From: Peribacillus sp. ACCC06369
GTDB taxonomy: Bacteria > Bacillota > Bacilli > Bacillales > DSM-1321
DNA: 64,000 bases
Direction: 5' to 3'
NCBI RefSeq assembly: GCF_030348945.1
Contig: NZ_JAUCEN010000002.1
Location: 1,736,001-1,800,000, forward strand
This document shows positions 55,265 to 63,504 of this stretch, one piece after another. The notes beneath the pieces are model-generated. The model was not told the origin of the DNA. It saw nothing but the letters and a program-made list of their open reading frames with translations, and made no database searches. Position 1 is the first letter of the stretch, and every line of letters starts with the position of its first letter. A program made the translations under genes and the position numbers.

Positions 55265-55873
55265 TTATGTTTTCGGCACCCATTTTTTATTAGGAAGATG
55301 CCAATTATTAGTGTAAGAAAGGATTCGCAATATCGTAATGACGGCAAAGAGCGAATAAAGCTGCCAAGACTGGGATAATACACCACTGCCTAAAGCCAAG
55401 CCTGCAATGATGGCCCATACTACGTAGATTTCTTTCCTGAAGACCAGTGGCTTTCTTCCGGCAAGCACGTCACGGATTATCCCTCCGCCGCAACCGGTTA
55501 ATGCAGCAGATACAATGACGGCACTTATTGGATGATTAAGTTCCACGGCATACATCGCGCCTTGGATGGCAAAGGCTGAAAGGCCAATGGCATCACTGAG
55601 GTTTCCCCATCTGTCCCAGTGCCTTGAAAGGTTTGTGGGAAAAACAAAAACGATGGTGATGGATACTAAAGCGATGGCAAAATAGAAACTCTGATCCCAT
55701 AACGCTGAAACGGGGACACCTATAAGCAGATTACGGATTGCCCCTCCGCCAAAGGCGGTTATGATTCCTAAAATATATACTCCTAAAATATCATACTCTT
55801 CTTCCATGGCTATGATGGTCCCGCTAATGGCGAATGCAATCGTACCTATGAAGCTTAATACTTCCCATGTCAT
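55265..55873 (-). CDS. UPF0126/TRIC-family cation channel-like protein
   Basis: A 202-residue membrane protein with about seven helices made of two similar halves, each carrying a Gly-rich motif: FGGGAIRN and CGGGIIRD. Prokaryotic TRIC channels share this plan and form homotrimeric monovalent-cation channels. It resembles B. subtilis YvgT. It is transcribed opposite to its neighbours and interrupts the usual spoVK-hflX order. Confidence 0.82.
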   Translation of the reverse strand: MTWEVLSFIGTIAFAISGTIIAMEEEYDILGVYILGIITAFGGGAIRNLLIGVPVSALWDQSFYFAIALVSITIVFVFPTNLSRHWDRWGNLSDAIGLSAFAIQGAMYAVELNHPISAVIVSAALTGCGGGIIRDVLAGRKPLVFRKEIYVVWAIIAGLALGSGVLSQSWQLYSLFAVITILRILSYTNNWHLPNKKWVPKT

Positions 55874-55997
55874 ATGAATGTCCCTCGATGTCTTTTCGAT
55901 TTTGATGGTAAAGCCAATATGATTTTAGCATGTTATCGGAATTTTTAAAACGGGTAAAAGCTTTGTTTTCAGGAAATTTTTATATATTCACTTTTTT

Positions 55998-56006
55998 TGT
56001 TATGAT
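55998..56006 (+). promoter_or_regulatory. Extended -10 promoter of hflX
   Basis: TGTTATGAT (TGnTATGAT) lies 35 bases before the start. No good -35. Confidence 0.45.
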
Positions 56007-56040
56007 TAACAAAAATCTTCGAGAAGGTGGTGCATGTGAT

Positions 56041-57294
56041 TTGGAACAAACAATAAAGGAAAAGGCCGTGTTGATTGGATGTCAAACAACAGAGGCTAAC
56101 GAACGTTTTGAATATTCACTCGATGAGCTGGCTTCATTGGCGAAGACGGCCAATGGTGAGGTGTTAATGACCATTACCCAGAAAAGGGAAAGCGTCGATC
56201 CGGCTACATATATAGGAAAGGGAAAAGTGGAGGAGCTTCGGAATCTGGAAGAGGAGCTTGAGCCGGATTTATTTATCTTTAATGATGAACTTTCCCCGAG
56301 CCAGATTCGGAACCTCTCGAAACAATTGGAGGCAAGGATCATTGACCGGACACAGCTTATTTTGGATATATTTGCTCAGCGGGCGCGTTCCAGAGAAGGG
56401 AAGCTGCAGGTTGAACTTGCTCAGCTCCAATATTTATTACCGCGTTTGGTCGGACAGGGGACGGAAATGTCCAGGCTTGGAGGCGGAATAGGCACCAGGG
56501 GACCAGGAGAAACGAAGCTGGAAAGCGACCGTCGACACATTCGTGGGAAAATAGATGAAATCAAGCAACAATTAAGCGGCATAGTGAAGCATCGAGAACG
56601 CTATCGTGATAGAAGGAAACGTAATAAGACCTTTCAAATTGCCCTTGTGGGATACACGAATGCAGGTAAATCAACGCTGTTCAACCGTTTGACGGAGGCG
56701 GATTCATTCGAAGAGAACCAGTTATTCGCTACACTGGATCCCATGACGCGAAAAGCCATTCTTCCTAGCGGATTTACCGTGCTGCTGACGGATACGGTTG
56801 GATTCATTCAAGATTTGCCGACATCATTAATCGCCGCATTCCGCTCCACCCTGGAAGAAGTGAAAGAAGCGGATCTATTGCTCCATGTGGTGGATTCATC
56901 AAGCACGGATTACTTTAATCATCAGAAAACGGTGCATGATTTGCTAAATGACTTAGAAGTCCCTTCCATTCCACAGCTAACATTGTATAATAAGAAAGAT
57001 AGGATTCACGCTGATTTCGTAAGGTCAGGCAGTCGTGCTTCATTAATGATCAGTGCCTATGAACAATCGGACCTGAATCAAATCATGGAAGAAATTGAAA
57101 AGTACGTGATTGAAGAAATGGTCCCGTATTATGTTTTCCTGCCGTCGAGTGAGGGTAAACTATTATCACAGCTGAAAAATGAAACCATATTGCGCACTCT
57201 CTCCTTTAATGAAGAATCGGAAAGATATGAATGCAAAGGTTTTTGTCTAGCTGATCATCCATTAACCGGACAGCTGGAGAAATATTCATTATAA
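56041..57294 (+). CDS. hflX: Ribosome-associated GTPase HflX (YnbA)
   Basis: A 417-residue GTPase that binds the 50S subunit and splits stalled or hibernating ribosomes after stress. The N-terminal HflX domain has the Gly-rich linker [15 protein letters not shown]. The GTPase G1 is [10 protein letters not shown]3 is DTVGFI and G4 reads NKKD. The start is TTG at 56041 after AAGGTGG, giving the family length. The frame is open to 55930 but without homologous residues. Confidence 0.92.
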   Translation: MEQTIKEKAVLIGCQTTEANERFEYSLDELASLAKTANGEVLMTITQKRESVDPATYIGKGKVEELRNLEEELEPDLFIFNDELSPSQIRNLSKQLEARIIDRTQLILDIFAQRARSREGKLQVELAQLQYLLPRLVGQGTEMSRLGGGIGTRGPGETKLESDRRHIRGKIDEIKQQLSGIVKHRERYRDRRKRNKTFQIALVGYTNAGKSTLFNRLTEADSFEENQLFATLDPMTRKAILPSGFTVLLTDTVGFIQDLPTSLIAAFRSTLEEVKEADLLLHVVDSSSTDYFNHQKTVHDLLNDLEVPSIPQLTLYNKKDRIHADFVRSGSRASLMISAYEQSDLNQIMEEIEKYVIEEMVPYYVFLPSSEGKLLSQLKNETILRTLSFNEESERYECKGFCLADHPLTGQLEKYSL

Positions 57295-57306
57295 AGGGGA
57301 ATTTTG

Positions 57307-58575
57307 ATGTATCAGCAGTTAACAAATGGAGAAGTGTTGAAAAACATTGCCCAGGAAGTGGAAGCAATGATTTCTCCGTTACATAAGCAAGTGGACGAAC
57401 GTATTGAAGAAAATCAATTTCGTGTATTACAAAGTTATCAAGCACATAGAGTGAGTGATTCCCATTTCATCCCGACTACAGGGTATGGATACGATGATAT
57501 GGGCCGCGATACGCTTGAATTGATATATGCAGATGTTTTTGGTGCAGAAGCTGGATTGGTGCGCCCGCAAATTATTTCAGGCACACACGCCATCTCCACT
57601 GCCCTGTTCGGGATATTGCGCCCAGGTGATGAATTGTTATACATAACAGGAAAGCCGTATGATACTTTGGAAGAGATTGTCGGTATAAGGGGATCGGGTA
57701 TCGGATCTTTGCGCGATTTTCAAATTAGCTATAAGGCCGTTCCGTTAGCGGAAACTGGATCAGTTGATTTCGAAGCCGTCAAACAAGCCATTCAGCCAAA
57801 TACGAAGATGATCGGCATACAACGTTCAAAAGGGTATGCTACACGTCCTTCCTTTACGATTGATGAAATTAAGGAAATGATTTCTTTTGTTAAAAACATT
57901 AACCCGGAAATAGTCGTGTTCGTGGACAATTGTTATGGAGAGTTTGTTGAGACGCAAGAACCATGTCATGTCGGAGCGGATTTGATGGCTGGTTCACTCA
58001 TTAAAAACCCAGGTGGCGGGATAGTGAAAACAGGTGGATACATTGTTGGTAAAAAGGACCTGGTTGAAGCTTGCTCTTATCGATTAACATCACCCGGAAT
58101 AGGTGCGGAAGCGGGTGCGTCGCTTTATAGTCTGCAGGAAATGTACCAAGGATTCTTCCTTGCACCACATGTCGTGGGCCAAGCTGTTAAAGGAGCCATG
58201 TTCACAGCAGCCTTTTTAGAAAAAATCGGTATGAATACCTATCCTAAATGGGATGCTAAGCGCACTGATTTGATTCAATCCGTCCAATTTGATGACCGGG
58301 ATAAAATGGTTGCCTTCTGTCAGGCCATCCAATATGCATCACCGATCAATTCCCATGTGACACCATATCCAGCCTATATGCCAGGATATGAAGACGATGT
58401 AATCATGGCTGCGGGCACTTTTATACAGGGAGCCAGCATTGAACTGACGGCAGATGGTCCGACAAGGGCTCCATATGTAGCCTACGTTCAGGGTGGCTTG
58501 ACTTACGCCCATGTTAAAATTGCAGTATTGACTGCCGTGAATGCGCTAATGGATAAAAAACTGATTCAATTATAA
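57307..58575 (+). CDS. ynbB: YnbB, PLP-dependent aluminium-resistance family protein
   Basis: A 422-residue aminotransferase-fold protein of the Cys/Met-metabolism (aluminium resistance) group. The PLP-binding Lys is in GSLIKNPGGGIVKTGGY. The Asp of VFVDNCYGEFVE holds the cofactor ring. The ATG at 57307 is preceded by AAAGGGG; an overlapping TTG at 57304 is possible. It lies 12 bases after hflX and before glnR, as in B. subtilis. The substrate is unknown. Confidence 0.9.
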   Translation: MYQQLTNGEVLKNIAQEVEAMISPLHKQVDERIEENQFRVLQSYQAHRVSDSHFIPTTGYGYDDMGRDTLELIYADVFGAEAGLVRPQIISGTHAISTALFGILRPGDELLYITGKPYDTLEEIVGIRGSGIGSLRDFQISYKAVPLAETGSVDFEAVKQAIQPNTKMIGIQRSKGYATRPSFTIDEIKEMISFVKNINPEIVVFVDNCYGEFVETQEPCHVGADLMAGSLIKNPGGGIVKTGGYIVGKKDLVEACSYRLTSPGIGAEAGASLYSLQEMYQGFFLAPHVVGQAVKGAMFTAAFLEKIGMNTYPKWDAKRTDLIQSVQFDDRDKMVAFCQAIQYASPINSHVTPYPAYMPGYEDDVIMAAGTFIQGASIELTADGPTRAPYVAYVQGGLTYAHVKIAVLTAVNALMDKKLIQL

Positions 58576-58677
58576 ATGTTGCATAATGGGAATCCAAATC
58601 AATTGGGTTCCTGCAAAATAAACAATAGTCATAATATTTGAGTAGTTACAAATCATTTAACTTTTCTGAAAAAAACA

Positions 58678-58728
58678 CGTTATAAAATGTAACATCATAT
58701 TGACAAGTTTAATAACATGATATATGAT
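58678..58728 (+). promoter_or_regulatory. glnRA promoter with two GlnR boxes
   Basis: The promoter is TTGACA (58700-58705), 17 bases, TATGAT (58723-58728). Box 1 CGTTATAAAATGTAACA (58678-58694) and box 2 TGACAAGTTTAATAACA (58701-58717) each match TGTNAN7TNACA with one change. Box 2 covers the -35. The layout, two boxes 23 bases apart, is that of the autoregulated B. subtilis operon. Confidence 0.8.
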
Positions 58729-58761
58729 TATTTTAAGATAAACAAAAGGAGGATGCTAAGA

Positions 58762-59166
58762 ATGAGCGGCAACAACATTCGGCGTTCGATGCCTCTTTTT
58801 TCCATCGGAATCGTCATGCAGCTAACTGAGTTGTCTGCACGCCAAATTCGGTATTACGAAGAGCATCAACTTATTACTCCTATGAGAACAGATGGAAATC
58901 GTCGGGTTTTTTCTTTAAACGATATCGATCGACTGCTTGAGATTAAAGATTTAATCGAACAAGGAGTCAATCTGGCCGGCATAAAAAAGATTTTCACTGT
59001 AAAGGAACAGAATTTACCTAAAACTCAAGATTTAGAACAAGCGGAAAAAATAAGACAGGACCTTAGTGACGAGGAGCTTCGCAAGCTTCTGCGTGCCGAG
59101 CTTTTACAAGGAAGTAAGCATCGAACATCTCTTCGACAAGGGGATATGTCTCGTTTTTTCCAATAA
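58762..59166 (+). CDS. glnR: Nitrogen regulator GlnR
   Basis: A 134-residue MerR-type repressor of glnRA and other nitrogen genes, activated by feedback-inhibited glutamine synthetase. The HTH covers [20 protein letters not shown], and the C-terminal tail that contacts GlnA is the last 25 residues. The ATG at 58762 follows AGGAGG. The frame is open to 58717, through the promoter. Confidence 0.96.
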   Translation: MSGNNIRRSMPLFSIGIVMQLTELSARQIRYYEEHQLITPMRTDGNRRVFSLNDIDRLLEIKDLIEQGVNLAGIKKIFTVKEQNLPKTQDLEQAEKIRQDLSDEELRKLLRAELLQGSKHRTSLRQGDMSRFFQ

Positions 59167-59205
59167 AAAATATGATTTATGAATGATTATTAGGGGGAAT
59201 AGAAA

Positions 59206-60540
59206 TTGGCAAAGTTCACACGTGAAGACATCACTCGTTTAGCGAAAGAAGAAAATGTTAAGTACATCCGTTTACAGTTTACTGACATTTTAGGGACGAT
59301 AAAAAACGTTGAAATCCCAGTCAGTCAATTAGAGAAAGCACTTGATAATAAAATGATGTTTGACGGATCTTCCATTGAAGGATTCGTCCGTATCGAAGAG
59401 TCTGATATGTACCTATATCCTGATTTAAATACATGGGTTATCTTCCCTTGGACTTCGGAAAAAGGTAAAGTTGCACGTTTGATCTGTGATATCTACAATA
59501 CGGATGGAACACCATTTGATGGGGATCCCCGTGCTAACCTAAAACGCGTTCTTGCAGAAGCAAGAGAAATGGGCTTCACAGATTTCAATCTTGGACCTGA
59601 GCCTGAATTCTTCTTATTCAAACTGGACGCAGCAGGCGAACCTACTCTAGAATTGAACGATAAAGGCGGATACTTTGACCTTGCACCTACTGACCTAGGA
59701 GAAAACTGCCGTCGTGATATCGTGCTTGAGCTTGAAGAAATGGGATTTGAAATCGAAGCTTCCCACCATGAAGTAGCTCCAGGACAACATGAAATTGACT
59801 TTAAATACGCAGATGCAATCTCAGCTTGTGATAACATCCAAACATTTAAATTGGTTGTTAAGACGATTGCCCGTAAACATGGTTTACACGCAACATTCAT
59901 GCCAAAACCATTGTTCGGTGTTAATGGATCTGGTATGCACTGTAACGTTTCTCTATTCAAAGGAAACCAAAATGCATTTTATGATAAAGAAGGAAAATTG
60001 GAATTAAGTAAAACAGCTGAGCAATTCATCGCTGGTATCATTAAGCATGCTCCAAGCTTCACAGCGGTAACAAACCCAACTGTTAACTCATACAAACGTC
60101 TAGTTCCTGGTTACGAAGCTCCTTGTTATGTTGCATGGTCCGCTAAAAACCGCAGCCCATTAATTCGTATCCCAGCTTCACGTGGAGTGAGTACTCGCGT
60201 AGAGGTACGTAGTGTCGATCCAGCAGCAAACCCATACTTGGCTCTTGCTGTTCTGCTAAAAGCTGGTCTTGACGGAATCAAAAACGACTTGACTCCTCCA
60301 GCTCCAGTAGACCGCAACATCTATGTTATGAATAAAGAAGAACGTGAAGAAGTAGGCATCGTTGATCTACCAGCTACTTTATATGCTGCATTGGAAACAT
60401 TAAAATCTGATGAAGTAATCAAAGAAGCGTTAGGCGAACACTTACTTGAACACTTCATCGAAGCAAAAGAAATCGAGTGGGATATGTTTAGAACACAAGT
60501 TCACCCATGGGAACGCGAACAATATATGTCAATGTATTAA
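59206..60540 (+). CDS. glnA: Glutamine synthetase type I
   Basis: A 444-residue dodecameric enzyme making glutamine from glutamate, ammonia and ATP; in Bacillus it also controls GlnR and TnrA. The active-site signature FDGSSIEGF, the metal residues of [11 protein letters not shown] and the [15 protein letters not shown] motif are intact. It lacks the adenylylation-loop insertion, as expected for the GSI-alpha group. The start is TTG, behind AGGGGG. An integrase gene lies just past its terminator. Confidence 0.97.
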   Translation: MAKFTREDITRLAKEENVKYIRLQFTDILGTIKNVEIPVSQLEKALDNKMMFDGSSIEGFVRIEESDMYLYPDLNTWVIFPWTSEKGKVARLICDIYNTDGTPFDGDPRANLKRVLAEAREMGFTDFNLGPEPEFFLFKLDAAGEPTLELNDKGGYFDLAPTDLGENCRRDIVLELEEMGFEIEASHHEVAPGQHEIDFKYADAISACDNIQTFKLVVKTIARKHGLHATFMPKPLFGVNGSGMHCNVSLFKGNQNAFYDKEGKLELSKTAEQFIAGIIKHAPSFTAVTNPTVNSYKRLVPGYEAPCYVAWSAKNRSPLIRIPASRGVSTRVEVRSVDPAANPYLALAVLLKAGLDGIKNDLTPPAPVDRNIYVMNKEEREEVGIVDLPATLYAALETLKSDEVIKEALGEHLLEHFIEAKEIEWDMFRTQVHPWEREQYMSMY

Positions 60541-60545
60541 TATCT

Positions 60546-60580
60546 CAAACCCTTGGCACCTTTGGTGTCAGGGGTTTTTT
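60546..60580 (+). terminator. Rho-independent terminator after glnA
   Basis: AACCCTTGGCACC pairs with GGTGTCAGGGGTT (one G-U pair and one mismatch), followed by six T. It is the probable core of an integration site. Confidence 0.82.
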
Positions 60581-60581
60581 A

Positions 60582-60644
60582 TTTGGTGGGCAAATCCAAG
60601 TTATTTAAATGAAGTGGATATATGCCCACTATTTGCCCACCAAA
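60582..60644. repeat. Perfect 14-bp inverted repeat between glnA and the integrase gene
   Basis: TTTGGTGGGCAAAT (60582-60595) is repeated inverted as ATTTGCCCACCAAA (60631-60644), with an extra TGCCCAC at 60623-60629. It starts right behind the glnA terminator and ends 13 bases from the integrase stop. It may hold integrase binding sites or a hairpin. Confidence 0.75.
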
Positions 60645-60657
60645 ATCAGCAAAAAAA

Positions 60658-61791
60658 TTAATCGATTATTCCCTTGGTGTATTCCTCAAACTTGTCCATA
60701 TTTTTCTTTTCGAGTTTTTTGCTTATATGGGCGTAAACATCAGCAGTAATAGCAAGGCTGCCATGACCTAATCTTTCCTGAACATATTTCATATCGGCTC
60801 CAGCTTCTAACTGGAGCACTGCATGTGTATGACGTAAGGAGTGGATGGGAAGAGAAGGCAACTCAGCTTTTTTTAGGATACGGCTGAATGCGTTAAATAA
60901 GGTAGACTTTGGCATGAAGCTGCCATCATCCCTACTAAGAACTAGATTTAGATCATGGTGATATAATTCATTCAAGGCTAGTTTATGTTGGTTTTGATGC
61001 CGTAGGTGATGTTGAAGTACTTGAGTGAGTGTCTGGCTAATGGAAATAATCCGCTTGGAGTTAAATGTTTTTGGATCACCGAACAGTTCTTGTTTGGATT
61101 TAGCTGTAAAATCTAGAGTTTTTGTAATAGAAATGGTTTGTTCTTTTAGATCAATATCGTTCCATTGCAAGGCAGCAGCTTCGCCTTTACGCATTCCTGT
61201 TTCGATAAGCAGACGGAAAAATATCCAATAATTGTAGCCATATTGATGTGCGGTTTGTAGAAAGAGGGGGATCTGATCGCTTTCCAAATATTTAATTCCT
61301 TTTTCTTTTGGTTTCCCTTTGATAGTTACTCCTATACAAGGGTTTTTCTGTATTTTCCCAATTGTAACGGCTTTACTCATAGCGTTTGACATTGTACTGT
61401 GAATAATCTCTACCGTTCTACGACTATATCCTGCTTCGTGTATGTAATTCAAAAACTTTTGATACATAACAGGCTTAACATCGCTTAATAATATATCCTT
61501 GAAATGCGGAAGGATATGATTTCTGATATTTACTTCGTGAAGTTCAAAGGTATTTTTACGAACTGACCCTTTCTTATATTCATGAAGCCATTCGTTTAGA
61601 AAGGTTTTTAGTAGGATAGGTTTCTGTTCTAGCCCTTCACCTAAATGTATCTCCATTTCTCTTGCAGCCAATTGGGCTTCTTTCTTCGTTTTAAACCCAC
61701 CCTTCATTTTTTCCTTTTGGGATTGAGAGAAGGGGTCTTTATATTTTATTCGATATTCCCAATTATCTCCACGTTTTCTAAAGCTGGCCAT
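60658..61791 (-). CDS. int: Phage-type tyrosine integrase
   Basis: A 377-residue site-specific recombinase. The N terminus has the arm-binding AP2-like domain (ASFRKRGDNWEYRIKYKDP), then a SAM-like core-binding domain and the catalytic domain. The catalytic residues, counted from the ATG at 61791, are R201 (TGMRKGE), H317-x2-R320 (HSLRHTH), H343 (LGHGS) and Y353 (DVYAH). GGAGG precedes the ATG; a TTG 15 bases earlier overlaps that site. All catalytic residues are present, so it may be active. It points toward glnA, whose terminator region is the likely att site. Confidence 0.92.
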   Translation of the reverse strand: MASFRKRGDNWEYRIKYKDPFSQSQKEKMKGGFKTKKEAQLAAREMEIHLGEGLEQKPILLKTFLNEWLHEYKKGSVRKNTFELHEVNIRNHILPHFKDILLSDVKPVMYQKFLNYIHEAGYSRRTVEIIHSTMSNAMSKAVTIGKIQKNPCIGVTIKGKPKEKGIKYLESDQIPLFLQTAHQYGYNYWIFFRLLIETGMRKGEAAALQWNDIDLKEQTISITKTLDFTAKSKQELFGDPKTFNSKRIISISQTLTQVLQHHLRHQNQHKLALNELYHHDLNLVLSRDDGSFMPKSTLFNAFSRILKKAELPSLPIHSLRHTHAVLQLEAGADMKYVQERLGHGSLAITADVYAHISKKLEKKNMDKFEEYTKGIID

Positions 61792-61823
61792 AATTATCTC
61801 CTCCAATATAAATAGAATAAAAT

Positions 61824-62075
61824 TTGCTTGTTGTGGACGGGAAATGGGGAGCTAAGACAAAGGCGGCCATTGTCACGATAAAAAAAGGTGCAAAAGGCAA
61901 CCTTACTTGGATTCTGCAGGCTGCGCTTTACACCGAAGGATATAACCCTGGATCACTGGATTCCATCTTTGGAAAAGGTACTGAAACAGCATTAGAAAAG
62001 TTCCAGAAAGCCAAAAAGATTACTGCAAATAAGAAGGCAGGTAAAGGTACTTTTGCTGAATTGTTTGCTTCATAA
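61824..62075 (+). pseudogene. C-terminal piece of a phage endolysin (peptidoglycan-binding domain)
   Basis: An 83-codon frame with repeat-type peptidoglycan-binding sequence (VDGKWGAKTKAAI and SIFGKGTETALEKFQKAKK). Two such modules end many Bacillus phage N-acetylmuramoyl-L-alanine amidases. The frame has no start codon with a ribosome site and no catalytic domain, so it is the 3' end of a deleted lysin gene. It lies back to back with the integrase. Confidence 0.7.
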
Positions 62076-62080
62076 TCAAA

Positions 62081-62114
62081 AGTCCTTACTCGTTTTGAGT
62101 AAGGGCTATTTTGT
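62081..62114 (+). terminator. Terminator after the endolysin piece
   Basis: An 11-bp stem with one G-U pair, 62081-62091 with 62097-62107, then ATTTTG. Confidence 0.65.
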
Positions 62115-62228
62115 TTAGTAGGTTAAATAATAGCATTTATATGTATAACCTCTGAATTCGATGTTTTGAGTATTTCACAAATATCACTAGACACTTTCAT
62201 GATTTTCTTAATTGTGTAATCTATTTCT

Positions 62229-62405
62229 TTACTTTTTTTTTCTGTATGGGTTAGATAGGCTTACATGCATATAGTTATCTTTAAAAGTATAAATAACATA
62301 CGTATCTTGGTATTGAAAAATTTCGACTTTACATTCATCGCCATTTATTTTTTTCATATTATAACAGATATCTAGATTCTCTTTTGTAATATTTATTAGT
62401 TTCAA
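62229..62405 (-). CDS. 58-residue small protein behind a LexA-like box
   Basis: Minus-strand TTG start at 62405 with the ideal ribosome site AAAGGAGG 8 bases upstream. The protein reads MKLINITKENLDICYNMKKI at the start and ends NPYRKKK. It is hydrophilic with two Cys and no membrane helix. No family recognised. A LexA-like box (62436-62449) lies directly upstream, which suggests induction by DNA damage. Too short for usual ORF cut-offs. Confidence 0.5.
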   Translation of the reverse strand: MKLINITKENLDICYNMKKINGDECKVEIFQYQDTYVIYTFKDNYMHVSLSNPYRKKK

Positions 62406-62435
62406 GTGAATTCCTCCTTTTTAAATCAGTATATA

Positions 62436-62486
62436 CAAACACTTGTTCGTAATCATTTTGAAAAAGAACGATTGTTCTTATAAAAT
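62436..62486. promoter_or_regulatory. Divergent promoter region with two LexA-like boxes
   Basis: Box A CAAACACTTGTTCG (62436-62449) matches CGAACN4GTTCG at 9 of 10 positions. Box B AGAACGATTGTTCT (62465-62478) is a perfect palindrome with the GAACN4GTTC core. A plus-strand promoter, TTGAAA (62458-62463), 17 bases, TAAAAT (62481-62486), has box B between its -35 and -10, the classic repressor position. A minus-strand TATACT sits next to box A. Confidence 0.55.
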
Positions 62487-62523
62487 TGTAGTAACAAATA
62501 CAATGACTTGGGGTGGAATGAAA

Positions 62524-62770
62524 ATGAACGCCATTTTTACGCCTGTTCCTAAACCAGTGAAAAAAACTAAAAGTAAGAAACGACGAACCCAACATTGAAA
62601 GGGTCTCAGCTACTAAACGTGTGCCTAAACACTTAGAACGAGATGAATGGGATTTGGAAGAAGTGGCATATACCCTAAATGAAACAAAAGAAAATAAGGA
62701 GATAAAGGACTATCTTATTTACCAATTTGAGCAACAACTTAGAGGTGAGGTTACCGAAAATGGATGCTAA
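62524..62770 (+). pseudogene. Frameshifted small phage-type gene
   Basis: An ATG with GGGGTGG upstream opens MNAIFTPVPKPVKKTKSKK and stops at 62598. A second frame is open from about 62560 to the stop at 62770 and is clearly coding in style (ERVSATKRVPKHLERDEW, then EVAYTLNETKENKE). A single-base change in the A-rich stretch near 62560-62585 would join them into one protein of about 80 residues. The opening is like that of several small Bacillus phage proteins. Function unknown. Confidence 0.5.
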
Positions 62771-62858
62771 TACAAAACTAATCCATATCAGAGATACAAA
62801 GATGGACGTCCATAAAGTCCACTTTTTGGACATACTAAATGTTATTAGTGTTGAATAG
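62760..62858 (+). CDS. Possible 32-residue peptide
   Basis: An ATG overlapping the end of the preceding pseudogene, with AGAGGTGAGG 9 bases upstream, opens MDANTKLIHIRDTKMDVHKV and stops at 62858. It is very short and has no known relative, so it may be chance or a truncated gene. Confidence 0.25.
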   Translation: MDANTKLIHIRDTKMDVHKVHFLDILNVISVE

Positions 62859-62903
62859 TGATCTGTTGGAATAGACAAAAGTTGTAATTTATTTGTAAAA
62901 AAA

Positions 62904-62933
62904 TTGTAATTTAATAGAAATATATGTTATAAT
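62904..62933 (+). promoter_or_regulatory. Promoter of the secreted-protein gene at 62985
   Basis: TTGTAA (62904-62909), 18 bases, TATAAT (62928-62933) with an extended -10 (TGTTATAAT). Confidence 0.6.
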
Positions 62934-62984
62934 CTTCTTGTGTCAAAATTTGGTTATTGAGTATTGAAGGAGATGGAATATTTA

Positions 62985-63443
62985 ATGTTGAAGAAATTAT
63001 GTGTTGTAGGTACAATTTTTGCAGGTCTAACCATGGGGAATAGCGCTCTGGCAGCTGAAGTAGAAACGGAAACAACTATTACTAACATATCAGTTCTATC
63101 TGAAGTTAGCAGTGTAACTCCTGGTATTGCAACAGCTACAGCTGGTAAAACGATTAAAGTTACCTCCAAGATAAATGCAAAGAACCCACTTGTGGGATCT
63201 CCACATGCAACTGCTACTTCATCAGCAAGTGCAACCGAGGACTCTATCAGTGCAAAAGTTAGGGTATATACCAGTAAGGGAGGTTTACAAGGGTCAAAAG
63301 AAGATAAACAGTCTTACTCGAAGTATGCTGGGGCAACATATACTAGTAAATCTGGTTCATTGCCTTCTAAAGCTTTTGGCAATCATAATTATATTAAGAA
63401 AAGTTATAAGACTGTCAGGCATGAAACTGTGGATACATATTAA
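62985..63443 (+). CDS. Small secreted protein, unknown
   Basis: A 152-residue protein with a signal peptide (MLKKLCVVGTIFAGLTMGNSALA, cleavage after ALA). The mature part is Ser/Thr/Lys-rich (ATATSSASATEDSISAKVRV) with no Cys and looks beta-rich. AAGGAG lies 12 bases before the ATG at 62985; an in-frame ATG at 62973 is an alternative. A strong promoter upstream and a terminator downstream mark it as a single gene. It may be part of the mobile region or the start of the backbone beyond it. Confidence 0.65.
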   Translation: MLKKLCVVGTIFAGLTMGNSALAAEVETETTITNISVLSEVSSVTPGIATATAGKTIKVTSKINAKNPLVGSPHATATSSASATEDSISAKVRVYTSKGGLQGSKEDKQSYSKYAGATYTSKSGSLPSKAFGNHNYIKKSYKTVRHETVDTY

Positions 63444-63450
63444 ATAATAG

Positions 63451-63490
63451 AAGAAGTTAAGGCTGACATTAGTTAGCCTTAACTTCTTTT
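63451..63490 (+). terminator. Rho-independent terminator after the secreted-protein gene
   Basis: A perfect 14-bp stem, 63451-63464 with 63475-63488, ending in T. Confidence 0.85.
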
Positions 63491-63504
63491 CTGGAGCGGG
63501 TTAT

